Assembly: GCF_003002065.1 (NCBI RefSeq) | Contig: NZ_PVZG01000003.1 | Span: forward strand, 372,001 to 436,000 | DNA: 64,000 nt | From: Pseudosporangium ferrugineum | GTDB lineage: Bacteria > Actinomycetota > Actinomycetes > Mycobacteriales > Micromonosporaceae | Direction: 5' to 3' | Part shown: positions 55,514 to 63,482 of the stretch, in pieces | Position numbering within the stretch: the first letter of the stretch is position 1 | How the letters are laid out: each line of letters opens with the position of its first letter | Notes under the pieces: generated by a model | Told to the model about the DNA's origin: nothing | Database searches by the model: none | Seen by the model: only the letters and a program-made list of their open reading frames with translations | Program-made: the position numbers and the translations under genes

Positions 55514-56317
55514 ATGGCTACGTACGCCGACGACCTCGCGCTCGCCCACCTGCTGGCCGACACCGCCGACTCGATCTCCATGGCCCGGTTCCGGGCGCTG
55601 GACCTGCACGTCGAGTCGAAGCCGGACCTGACCCCGGTCTCCGACGCCGACACCGCCGTCGAGCAGGCGATCCGGTCGACGCTGGCCCGCGCCAGGCCGC
55701 GCGACGGTGTGATCGGCGAGGAGTTCGGCAGCTCCACCGCGCCCGCCGGGGCGGGGAACCGGCACTGGGTGATCGACCCGATCGACGGCACCAAGAACTT
55801 CATCCGCGGCGTGCCGATCTGGGGCACGCTCATCGCGCTCATGGAGGGCGAGCGCCCGGTGGCCGGGCTGGTCTCCGCTCCCGCCCTGGGCCGCCGCTGG
55901 TGGGGCGCGCAGGGCCACGGCGCGTACGCGGGCCGGCACCAGCACGCCGCCACCCGGCTCTCGGTCTCCGCGGTCCGCAAGCTCGGGGACGCCAGTTTCT
56001 GCTACTCGAGCCTGTCGGGCTGGGAGGAGGGCGGATATCTGGAGCCCGTGCTCGACCTGATGCGCGCCACCTGGCGGAGTCGGGCGTACGGGGACTTCTA
56101 CGGCTACATGCTGCTGGCCGAGGGCGCCCTCGACGTCATGGTCGAACCGGAGCTGTCGCTGTGGGACGTGGCCGCCCTGATCCCGATCGTCACCGAGGCC
56201 GGCGGCACCTTCACCGACCTGGCCGGACAGCGCGCGCCGGGCGACGGGAGCGCCATCGCCACGAACGGTCACCTCCACCAGGAGATCCTCTCCCGGCTGG
56301 CGCGCGGCCGGGCCTGA
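55514..56317 (+). CDS. hisN: Histidinol-phosphatase HisN (inositol-monophosphatase fold)
   Basis: 267 residues. GEEFG, WVIDPIDGTKNFIRGVPIWGTLI and LWDVAALIPIVTEAGG are the metal-binding motifs of the IMPase family; the RGVPIWG stretch is that of the HisN group. It would dephosphorylate L-histidinol phosphate in histidine synthesis, or other phosphate monoesters. It begins 20 bp after rsgA. Confidence 0.88.
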   Translation: MATYADDLALAHLLADTADSISMARFRALDLHVESKPDLTPVSDADTAVEQAIRSTLARARPRDGVIGEEFGSSTAPAGAGNRHWVIDPIDGTKNFIRGVPIWGTLIALMEGERPVAGLVSAPALGRRWWGAQGHGAYAGRHQHAATRLSVSAVRKLGDASFCYSSLSGWEEGGYLEPVLDLMRATWRSRAYGDFYGYMLLAEGALDVMVEPELSLWDVAALIPIVTEAGGTFTDLAGQRAPGDGSAIATNGHLHQEILSRLARGRA

Positions 56318-56366
56318 CGGACCGTTCGTCCTCCGGACTGCTCCGAAGCTGGTCTATTCTCGCTCC

Positions 56367-57266
56367 GTGATGTCCGCGGGCTGGTTCTTCCTCGGTGCGA
56401 TGATCGCCGCGTACGGGGTGGCGAACCTGTTGCAGTCCGTGGCCGCCGCCCGCACCAGCGTTCATCACACCTTCGACCCGCAACTGCTCGTGCGACTGGC
56501 CTGTCACCGTACGTATCTGTTCGGGCTCATCTGTCAGGTCCTGGGCTTCGTCCTGGCGTTCCTGGCCCGGCGGGATCTGCCGCTGTTCCTCGTGCAGGCC
56601 AGCGTGGCGGCGGGGCTCGGGGTCACCGCCCTGCTCGGCGTCCTGGTGCTGAAGTGGGCGCTGCCGGTCGCCGAACTGGCGCTGCTGGCCCTGCTGCTCG
56701 GCGGGATCACCGCGCTGGTCCTGTCGGCCCAGCCGGCGCACTCCCGCCAGCTCGGCACGGCCGGGGTGATCGGGCTGGCCGTCGCGGTCGTGGCGCTCGG
56801 CGTGCTGGGCTTCTTCGCCGTACGCCTGCACGGCGCGATGGGCTCGGTCGTGCTCGGTTCCCTGGCGGGCGTGGCGTTCTCGGCGGCGGCCATCGCGGCC
56901 CGCCCGCTGGCGATGGAGAAGACGGTCGCGGGCTTCTGCACCGACCCGCTGCTCTATCTGCTGGTCGCCCACTCGATCGTGGGTCAGCTCCTGCTCGGCC
57001 TGGCCATGCAGCGGGGCTCGACCACCGCCGCGGTCGCCGCGATGGATGCCGCCGGGGCGGTGCCGGCGGCGATCGTCGGCCTGCTGCTGCTCGGCGACCG
57101 CATCCATCCGGGGCGGGAGTGGCTGGCCGGGGTCGGCTTCGTCGTGACGCTGGGGGCGGTCATCGCCCTGACCAGGTACGCCGAGCCGCAGCACCATCAC
57201 GCGACGGCCCGGCCACCCTCCGGGCGCCTGCCCGACGCGGCACGCCTGCGCACGGCCGCCCGCTGA
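56367..57266 (+). CDS. DMT/EamA-like integral membrane protein
   Basis: 299 residues, GTG 56367 or ATG 56370. Nine or ten hydrophobic helices in the pattern of drug/metabolite transporter-like proteins, with the last pair reading AAVAAMDAAGAVPAAIVGLLLLGDRIHPGREW, which is typical of EamA second repeats. Substrate unknown; no neighbours to suggest one. Confidence 0.78.
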   Translation: MMSAGWFFLGAMIAAYGVANLLQSVAAARTSVHHTFDPQLLVRLACHRTYLFGLICQVLGFVLAFLARRDLPLFLVQASVAAGLGVTALLGVLVLKWALPVAELALLALLLGGITALVLSAQPAHSRQLGTAGVIGLAVAVVALGVLGFFAVRLHGAMGSVVLGSLAGVAFSAAAIAARPLAMEKTVAGFCTDPLLYLLVAHSIVGQLLLGLAMQRGSTTAAVAAMDAAGAVPAAIVGLLLLGDRIHPGREWLAGVGFVVTLGAVIALTRYAEPQHHHATARPPSGRLPDAARLRTAAR

Positions 57267-57403
57267 GTGCATGAGCGGCGGCACACCGGGTAAGAGCAGC
57301 ACATGACCATGCCTCGCTTATGCCCCAAATCGCGCAAAATGCGGTAAAGCCCGCCCGCCTCCGCAATGCGAAAGCCGTACGCGTTATGCACAATGGAGTG
57401 ATC

Positions 57404-58174
57404 ATGCCGAGCGAGGTGCGACATCTGGTCGACGGCGGACAGACCTACCCGGTCGTCCGGCTGACCGGGGTGCTCGATGCCGGCTCGGCGCCCGCCGTGC
57501 GGGCCGCCCTCCTCGAGATCCTCGCCGGCCAGCCCGAGGCGCTCGTGGTCGACGTCCGCGACCTCACCGTGGGCGAGGCCGAGGCCGCCGCCGTGCTGCG
57601 CGAGGTCGCCGCCGCCACCGCCGACTGGCCCGGCGCACACCTGGTCATCTGCGCCGACGGCGACGGCAGCGGCTGGCGCGGCACCGGCCTGCCGATCTGG
57701 CCCGAGCCCGCCGACGCGTTCGCGGCGCTCGGCGAGCCGGCCCCCGAGCACTTCCTCTCGCTCAGGCTGGAGCCGGTGATGGGCGCGGCCCGGCGCTCCC
57801 GGGAACTGGTCACCGAGGCGTGCGCCCGCTGGGAGATGCCGGACCGGGCCGGCGGCGCCTGCATCGTCGTCACCGAGATGGTCAACAACGTGGTGGCGCA
57901 CGCCCGCACCTCGATGACGGTCCTGGTGGGGCGGCACGGCGGCGGGATGGCCGTCGCGGTCCGGGACGGCTCGTCGCACATACCCAGCTTCACCGGCAGC
58001 CCCGTGCCCGTCACCTCGTACGGCGGTCGCGGCATGCTGCTGATCGACTCCGTGGCGAACCGCTGGGGCTGCCTGCCGGTGCCGGACGGCAAGGTGGTCT
58101 GGGCGTCCCTCGACGGCGACGAGGAGACCGGCGATGTGGCCGGCCCAGGCATGGCGGGCCCCGGCCGGGGGTAA
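57404..58174 (+). CDS. STAS domain fused to HATPase_c_2 anti-sigma kinase-like domain
   Basis: 256 residues from ATG 57404, where GGAG has six-base spacing. Residues about 8-110 form a STAS domain (VVRLTGVLDAGSAPAVRAALLE, ALVVDVRDLTVGEAEAAAVL), though the usual phospho-Ser is not obvious. Residues about 130-240 are HATPase_c_2 (ACIVVTEMVNNVVAHA, GGRGMLLIDSVANRWG). The fusion puts anti-sigma kinase and antagonist in one chain. No sigma factor gene nearby. Confidence 0.82.
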   Translation: MPSEVRHLVDGGQTYPVVRLTGVLDAGSAPAVRAALLEILAGQPEALVVDVRDLTVGEAEAAAVLREVAAATADWPGAHLVICADGDGSGWRGTGLPIWPEPADAFAALGEPAPEHFLSLRLEPVMGAARRSRELVTEACARWEMPDRAGGACIVVTEMVNNVVAHARTSMTVLVGRHGGGMAVAVRDGSSHIPSFTGSPVPVTSYGGRGMLLIDSVANRWGCLPVPDGKVVWASLDGDEETGDVAGPGMAGPGRG

Positions 58175-58183
58175 GTTCCGGAT

Positions 58184-58741
58184 ATGCGAGACGACGACTT
58201 CCCGACCGAGGTCTCCGACCCCGAGGCGTCCGGCCTGCCCGAGACCGCGGACGACGATTCGAACGCGTACGACGCCGTGGACAGCCCGCGCTGGGCGGAC
58301 GGCCCCGACCCGGCCGCGCTCCCGGGCGTCGGGCCGGGCGGCTCCAACCGCTTCGGCGACACCGCGGAGGAGCAGCGCGAGGGCGAATCGCTCGACTACC
58401 GCCTGCGCCAGGAGGAGCCGGACGTCGGCGCGGAGGACCCGCTGCCCGCCCGCCGCGACCCGTACGACGAGACGGTCGACGACCCGGAGCAGCGCCGCCT
58501 CGACGCGGACGTGTGGGGCCAGAGCCCGACCTCCGACCCGAACTCGGCCGTTTCCCTGTACGACGACGGCCAGCTCGACGACGACGCCCCGCAGCCGGTG
58601 GGCCGCCTGGTCGAACCCGACGAGGGTTACGGCTACGACGACGAGCCCGACAACGTCGCGTACGACGCCGGAGCCGCGGGTGGCGGCGCCTCCGCCGAGG
58701 AGGCCGCCATGCACGAGACCAACGCGCCGCGCTACCGCTGA
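58184..58741 (+). CDS. Acidic DUF5709-like protein
   Basis: 185 residues, strongly acidic. It contains LDYRLRQEEPDV, DDPEQRRLDADVWG, GRLVEPDEGYGYDDEPDNVAYDAG and AAGGGASAEEAAMH, the conserved blocks that I recall for DUF5709. No membrane segment. It follows the STAS-kinase fusion by nine bases and is probably co-transcribed. Function unknown. Confidence 0.75.
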   Translation: MRDDDFPTEVSDPEASGLPETADDDSNAYDAVDSPRWADGPDPAALPGVGPGGSNRFGDTAEEQREGESLDYRLRQEEPDVGAEDPLPARRDPYDETVDDPEQRRLDADVWGQSPTSDPNSAVSLYDDGQLDDDAPQPVGRLVEPDEGYGYDDEPDNVAYDAGAAGGGASAEEAAMHETNAPRYR

Positions 58742-58743
58742 CC

Positions 58744-58778
58744 GCACCCCCGGCCGCTCCCCGGGGGCGGCCGGGTGC
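58744..58778. terminator. Bidirectional hairpin between DUF5709 gene and response regulator
   Basis: GCACCC-CC-GGCCGC pairs with GCGGCCGGGTGC with a two-base bulge; it fills almost the whole gap between two convergent stops. Confidence 0.75.
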
Positions 58779-59423
58779 TCAGTCCAGCCCCTGCTCGATC
58801 GCGTAGCGGGTCAGCTCGACCCGGTTGTGCAGCTGCAGCTTGCCCAGCGTGTTCTGCACGTGGTTCTGCACCGTCCGGTGGCTGAGCACGAGCCGCTCCG
58901 CGATCTGCCGGTACGACAGCCCCTTGGCGACCAGCCGGAGCACCTCGGTCTCCCGCTCGGTCAGCTTCGGCGCCATCCCGTCGTCGCCGGCCGGCTCGAC
59001 CGCCAGCCGCCGGAACTCGCCCAGCACCAGCCCGGCCAGCCCCGGCGTGAACACGGTGTCGCCGGCGGCCGTACGGCCCACCGCGTCGAGGAACTCCGCC
59101 TGCGCCGCGGACTTCAGCAGGTAACCCGAGGCGCCCGCCTTCACCGCGTCGAGCACGCTCTGCTGCTCGCCACTGGCGGAGAGCATGAGCACGCGTACGC
59201 CCGGCACGGCGGTCAGCAGCCCGTTGATGACCTCCACCCCGGAGATGTCCGGCAGCTGGAGGTCGAGCACCACCACGTCCGGGCGGGCCGCGGCGGCGAT
59301 GCGCACGGCCTGCCGCCCCTCGCCGGTGGTGGCCACCACCTCGTAGCCCGCCGCCGCGAGGTCGCGGGCCACCCCGTCACGCCACATCGGGTGGTCGTCC
59401 ACCACCATCACCCTGACTGCCAC
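58779..59423 (-). CDS. NarL/LuxR-family response regulator
   Basis: 214 residues, GTG start. Receiver with DDHPMWRDGVARDL and phospho-Asp in DVVVLDLQLPDISG; LuxR-type helix-turn-helix LTERETEVLRLVAKGLSYRQIAERL then VKNHL-like VQNHVQNTLGKL. Ten bases after the stop of its kinase. Target genes unknown. Confidence 0.92.
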   Translation of the reverse strand: MAVRVMVVDDHPMWRDGVARDLAAAGYEVVATTGEGRQAVRIAAAARPDVVVLDLQLPDISGVEVINGLLTAVPGVRVLMLSASGEQQSVLDAVKAGASGYLLKSAAQAEFLDAVGRTAAGDTVFTPGLAGLVLGEFRRLAVEPAGDDGMAPKLTERETEVLRLVAKGLSYRQIAERLVLSHRTVQNHVQNTLGKLQLHNRVELTRYAIEQGLD

Positions 59424-59433
59424 GCCGATCAGC

Positions 59434-60555
59434 CTATGACCTGGGCACGGTCATCTCGACCTCGGTGCCCTGGCCGGGCGCGGAGGTGATCCGCACCGTG
59501 CCGCCGAGCTCGGCGATGCGCCCGCGGATGGACTGCGCCACCCCCAGGCGGCCCTGCGACTCGGCCTCGGCCAGCCGGTCGGCGGCGATGCCGCAGCCGT
59601 CGTCCCGGACGCTGACCGTCACCGACTCCGGCTCGTCCTCGACGAGCACCCACACCTTGGTGCCGGGGTCGCAGTGCCGGGTGACGTTGTCCAGCGCCGC
59701 CGCCACCGCGGCGGTCACCTCGTTCGCGGTCCGCGAGGGCAGGCGGACCGCTCCGGCGGGTGCCGCGACCGACACCGTGGCCGACGCGTACGGGTCCAGC
59801 AGCGCCATGAGGTCGACCTCCGCCCTCTCGTCCACCGGCTCCGCGGAGCGTCCCGTGACGAGGGTGCGCAGCGCCGCCTCCTGCTCCCCGGCGAGCCGCG
59901 CCAGCTCCCCCGCCTCCCCGTCGAGGCCGGCGCCCCGCCGCTTGACGAGCGCGAGAACCTGGAGCACCGAGTCGTGGATGTCCCGGGCGAGGCGCTCCCG
60001 TTCGCGGGTGGCCGCCTCGAGCTGGATGGCCCGTTCCAGCCGCCGCTGGGAGACCTCGGCGATGCCGACGAGGTAGCCGACCGCCAGCGCGGCGAGCAGC
60101 ATCAGCACCGTGCCCGTGTACGCCGCCTGGTCCCAGTGGTTGCGCACGATCAGGTCGGTGGCGCCCATGGCGAGGGCCGCGGCGATGCCCCCGCGCCGCC
60201 CGCCGGCCACCGCCCAGGCGATGACCGGGGCGACGTGCCAGGCGACGGCCAGGGTCGGGGTGCCGTGCCGCAGCGCGTCCGCCCCGACGATCCAGGCGCT
60301 GGAGGCCATCACGGCCATGGTGACGAGCAGGTCGGCCGCCAGCAGCGGCGGCTTGCGGCGGGACGGCACGGAATACGCGTACGTGGTGAACACCGTCCAG
60401 CCCGCGGTGAGCGCGAGCACCGGCCAGACCAGCATCGGCCGCTCGTAGTCCCGCACGTTGCGGACCACGAGCACCGCGACGTAGACCAGAGCGGCGATGC
60501 GATACACCGCGACAGCGCGCCACAGCGGGGCCTGCAGCCCACTCGTTTCCGCCAT
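59434..60555 (-). CDS. NarL-partner sensor histidine kinase (HisKA_3, DUF5931-like membrane part)
   Basis: 373 residues. Five or six N-terminal membrane helices (about 15-160), a short coiled coil with the phospho-acceptor His in ERLARDIHDSVLQVLALV, and HATPase_c (AAVAAALDNVTRHC, DDGCGIAAD, GRLGVAQSIRGR). The membrane part looks like DUF5931, found in Streptomyces MacS-like kinases. First gene of the pair; the regulator starts ten bases on. Confidence 0.9.
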   Translation of the reverse strand: MAETSGLQAPLWRAVAVYRIAALVYVAVLVVRNVRDYERPMLVWPVLALTAGWTVFTTYAYSVPSRRKPPLLAADLLVTMAVMASSAWIVGADALRHGTPTLAVAWHVAPVIAWAVAGGRRGGIAAALAMGATDLIVRNHWDQAAYTGTVLMLLAALAVGYLVGIAEVSQRRLERAIQLEAATRERERLARDIHDSVLQVLALVKRRGAGLDGEAGELARLAGEQEAALRTLVTGRSAEPVDERAEVDLMALLDPYASATVSVAAPAGAVRLPSRTANEVTAAVAAALDNVTRHCDPGTKVWVLVEDEPESVTVSVRDDGCGIAADRLAEAESQGRLGVAQSIRGRIAELGGTVRITSAPGQGTEVEMTVPRS

Positions 60556-60617
60556 GCGCCGACCCTACTCAGGGAGCCGAATGATCAGGCTTCGCATACT
60601 GTCGAGGCATCGCTGAA

Positions 60618-60992
60618 TTGCTCGTGTCCGAGGCGTTCGACCGCAGCGGGGTCACCGCGCTGCGGCATGTCGTCGCGTCCCGGGCCGCCGAGTCCGGCCT
60701 GCGCGGCGACCGGCTGGACGGTTTCGTGATCGCGGTGAACGAATTGCTCACCAATGCGGTGCGGCACGGCGGCGGCCTCGGCCACGTCGCGGTGTGGTGC
60801 GTCACCGGCACGGTGTACTGCGAAGTCACCGATCGGGGCGCCGGCCTGGCCGAGCTCCACACGGACCGGCCACCACCCGGCGAGCCGGGCGGCTGGGGCC
60901 TTTACCTCGTCCGGGAACTGACCGACACATTCGAGATCAGAACCGGATCGGAAGGGACAGCGGTACGCATCTCCAGCCGTACGGGTGACTGA
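60618..60992 (+). CDS. RsbW-like ATP-binding anti-sigma/kinase protein
   Basis: 124 residues from TTG 60618 (GTG 60624 possible). VIAVNELLTNAVRHGGG is the N box and GGWGLYLVRELTDTFEI the G box of the HATPase_c_2 group. It is divergent to the histidine kinase, with a 62-bp gap. No adjacent sigma factor or STAS gene. A run of seven Ts follows the stop at 61003. Confidence 0.8.
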   Translation: MLVSEAFDRSGVTALRHVVASRAAESGLRGDRLDGFVIAVNELLTNAVRHGGGLGHVAVWCVTGTVYCEVTDRGAGLAELHTDRPPPGEPGGWGLYLVRELTDTFEIRTGSEGTAVRISSRTGD

Positions 60993-61027
60993 AACCTGAA
61001 TGTTTTTTTAAATACCCACCGGACTAC

Positions 61028-61057
61028 TTGACGTGCGGGCAGGGATCTTCTTAGGTC
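61028..61057 (+). promoter_or_regulatory. Likely promoter of the GH16-like gene
   Basis: TTGACG (61028-61033), 18 bases, TAGGTC (61052-61057). A TTTTTTTAAATA stretch just upstream (61003-61014) is AT-rich in an otherwise 70% GC region and may act as an UP element or as the terminator of the previous gene. Confidence 0.4.
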
Positions 61058-61101
61058 TCTGCTGACGCACCAGCACCATCCGCCGCCCCCGGAGGACCCC
61101 C

Positions 61102-62091
61102 GTGCCGCGACACAGCGCGCCGAAGCAGCCTGCCTGGCTGCGACCCCGACTCGTCGTGACGCTTGCCGTCGCCGCCGCCGGACTGGCCACCGCCGTCTGG
61201 CTGCCGACGCGCAACGACAGCGCCGACGCCGCGGAGCGCAACCGTTTCGGTAGCGGCCAGAACCGTTTCCCGGCCCCGCTCGACCGCTTCGCCGACGACT
61301 TCGACGGCGGCGCCGGCAGCACCGTGGACCCGAACAAGTGGATCCTCGACACCAGCCGGGGCGACAACGGCTTCCAGTTCAGCCAGAGCACCCGCAACGC
61401 CCGGCTGGACGGCGACGGCAACCTGCTCCTCACCGCGCGCTCGGGCGACCGCGCCGGTGCCACCACGGCCCGGCTGGTCAGCCGGAACACCTTCCGCCGC
61501 GAGTCGGGCCGGGTCGAGGCCCGGGTCCGCGTCCCCGGCGGCGAGGGCCTGCGGCCGGCGATCACCCTGGCCGCCGGCCGCCCGGGCAGCGAGGCGGTCG
61601 ACCTGCTGGCCGAGCCGGTCACCGACGGCGACTTCCACACGTACGCGATGAGCTGGACCGCGGAATCCCTCACCCTGTCGGTGGACGGCCGCACGGAGCG
61701 CCGCCTCCGCATCCCCGGCGCCGAGACCGGCCAGGCGTTCCGCCTGGTGCTGAGCCTGGCGGTCACCGACCCGCAAACCGCCGAGCTTCCGGCCCGGATG
61801 GCCGTGGACAGCATCAACGTGGACGCGGCGGAGGAGGCGGAGCAGCCGCCGTCGTCCCCGCCCTCCGCTGCCCCGTCCGCTCCCCCCTCCGCCCCGCCGT
61901 CGCAGGAGCCGAGCACGCCGCCGGCCGAGGAACCCACCACGCCTGCGGCCAAGGCCTGGGAGCCGTTCGTCGACTACGCCGCCGGCGACATCGTCACCTT
62001 CGAGGGCAAGCGCTACGAGGTGAAGGAGGCGCACACCTCGCTGCCGGGCTGGGAGCCCACCGCGTTGCCCAGCCTGTTCAAGAAGTTGTAA
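61102..62091 (+). CDS. Secreted GH16-fold protein lacking catalytic glutamates, with C-terminal CBM5/12
   Basis: 329 residues, GTG after GGAGGA. Signal peptide, then a concanavalin-like GH16 domain (about 60-250: FADDFDGGAGSTVDPNKWI, RVEARVRVPGGEGLRPAITLAAG, FHTYAMSWTAESLTLSVDG). At the place of the GH16 active site ExDxxE it reads SEAVDLLAEP; alignment to the neighbour's GEIDIMEN puts Ala where the nucleophile Glu should be and Ala at the acid. A Pro/Ser linker leads to a CBM5/12 module (AWEPFVDYAAGDIVTFEGKRYEV, LPGWEPTALPSLF). Probably a polysaccharide-binding protein, not an enzyme; the exact alignment should be checked. Confidence 0.82.
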   Translation: MPRHSAPKQPAWLRPRLVVTLAVAAAGLATAVWLPTRNDSADAAERNRFGSGQNRFPAPLDRFADDFDGGAGSTVDPNKWILDTSRGDNGFQFSQSTRNARLDGDGNLLLTARSGDRAGATTARLVSRNTFRRESGRVEARVRVPGGEGLRPAITLAAGRPGSEAVDLLAEPVTDGDFHTYAMSWTAESLTLSVDGRTERRLRIPGAETGQAFRLVLSLAVTDPQTAELPARMAVDSINVDAAEEAEQPPSSPPSAAPSAPPSAPPSQEPSTPPAEEPTTPAAKAWEPFVDYAAGDIVTFEGKRYEVKEAHTSLPGWEPTALPSLFKKL

Positions 62092-62128
62092 GAAAAGGCG
62101 TTATCCGGGGGCCGGGGACCAGTCTCCC

Positions 62129-62156
62129 TTGACTGAAGGCAGTCGATTTGTAAAGA
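62129..62156 (+). promoter_or_regulatory. Promoter with overlapping palindrome before the GH16 glucanase
   Basis: TTGACT (62129-62134), 16 bases, TAAAGA (62151-62156). The palindrome GACTG-AAGG-CAGTC (62131-62144) overlaps the -35 hexamer and looks like an operator. GGAGG lies before the ATG at 62195. Confidence 0.5.
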
Positions 62157-62194
62157 CTGCTTAAAATCACCTCTTCCCCCGGAGGATCATCCCC

Positions 62195-63433
62195 ATGCGC
62201 AGAGCGAGAATCCTGCTCGCCGCGGCAGTCGTCGCGGTGACAGTCGCAAGCGGCCTCGTGGCCACCTCCCGCAACGACACCGCCCAGGCCGCCATCGGCG
62301 GCATCTCCTGGCGCGACGAGTTCGACCTTCCGGCCGGCACGCCGCTCGACCAGAGCAAGTGGAAGTTCGACATCGGCGGCAGCGGCTGGGGCAACAACGA
62401 GCAGCAGTACTACACCAACTCGACCAGCAACGTCGTCCACGACGGCCAGGGCCACCTCGCGATCACCGCCCGGCGCGAGAACCCGGCCGGCTACCAGTGT
62501 CACTACGGCACGTGTCAGTACACGTCCGGCCGCATCCTGACCGCGGACAAGTTCAGCCAGACGTACGGCCGCTTCGAGGCCAGCATCAAGATCCCGCGCG
62601 GTCAGGGCATCTGGCCGGCGTTCTGGATGCTCGGCGGCAACAACTGGCCGACCACCGGCGAGATCGACATCATGGAGAACGTCGGCTTCGAGCCCAACAC
62701 CGTCCACGGCACCGTGCACGGCCCCGGCTACTCCGGCGGCGAGGGCATCGGCGGCGGCCGCACCATCGGCGCCCCGCTGAGCGACGCCTTCCACACCTAC
62801 CGGGTCGACTGGTCCCCCAACCTGATCGTCTGGTATCTCGACGGCTCCGAGTACTTCCGGGTCACCCCGTCGAACCTCGGCGGCGACCGGTGGGTGTTCG
62901 ACCACAACTTCTTCATGATCCTCAACGTGGCGGTCGGCGGTCAGTGGCCCGGCTACCCGGACGGCACCACCCAGTTCCCGCAGACGATGCTGGTCGACTA
63001 CGTCCGCGTCTCGTCGTGGACCAACGACGGCGGTGGCGGCGGCACCGGCACCGGCAACTCGCTCAAGTCGAACTTCAGCGGGCGCTGCATCGACATCCCG
63101 GGCGCCAACCCGGCGGACGGCTCGCGGCTCCAGATGTGGGACTGCAACGGTAGCGACGCGCAGAAGTGGACCCCGCAGGCCGACGGCACGCTGCGGGCGA
63201 TGGGCAAGTGCATGGACCCGGCCGGCGGGGCGCTCGGCAACAACACCCCGATCCAGCTGGTGACCTGCAACGGCAACCCGGTCCAGCGGTTCACCCTCTC
63301 GGCGGCGGGCGACCTGGTGAACGTCTCGGCCAACAGGTGCGTCGACATCAAGGACTGGAACAGCGCCAACGGCGCCGCGCTCGTCCTCTACGACTGCCAC
63401 GGCGGCAGCAACCAGAAGTGGACCCGGGTCTGA
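62195..63433 (+). CDS. Secreted GH16 endo-beta-1,3-glucanase with ricin-type (CBM13) lectin domain
   Basis: 412 residues. Signal peptide with a Lys/Arg start and AQA cleavage area; GH16 domain (about 35-275) with the catalytic GEIDIMENVG motif, two Glu and one Asp; a Gly linker; then a CBM13 (about 290-412) with three SGRCID / GKCMD / NRCVD units and QKW motifs. It cleaves laminarin-like beta-1,3-glucans, such as fungal walls. It is the active neighbour of the degenerate GH16 protein, 103 bp apart, each with its own promoter. Confidence 0.95.
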   Translation: MRRARILLAAAVVAVTVASGLVATSRNDTAQAAIGGISWRDEFDLPAGTPLDQSKWKFDIGGSGWGNNEQQYYTNSTSNVVHDGQGHLAITARRENPAGYQCHYGTCQYTSGRILTADKFSQTYGRFEASIKIPRGQGIWPAFWMLGGNNWPTTGEIDIMENVGFEPNTVHGTVHGPGYSGGEGIGGGRTIGAPLSDAFHTYRVDWSPNLIVWYLDGSEYFRVTPSNLGGDRWVFDHNFFMILNVAVGGQWPGYPDGTTQFPQTMLVDYVRVSSWTNDGGGGGTGTGNSLKSNFSGRCIDIPGANPADGSRLQMWDCNGSDAQKWTPQADGTLRAMGKCMDPAGGALGNNTPIQLVTCNGNPVQRFTLSAAGDLVNVSANRCVDIKDWNSANGAALVLYDCHGGSNQKWTRV

Positions 63434-63450
63434 CGGTTCGCGCGATTCCG

Positions 63451-63477
63451 GCCGGCGAGGGCTCAGCCCTGGCCGGC
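63451..63477. terminator. Bidirectional hairpin between glucanase and chitosanase
   Basis: GCCGGCGAGGG pairs with CCCTGGCCGGC, one mismatch, around a CTCAG loop, between two convergent stops. Confidence 0.75.
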
Positions 63478-63482
63478 CGGTC

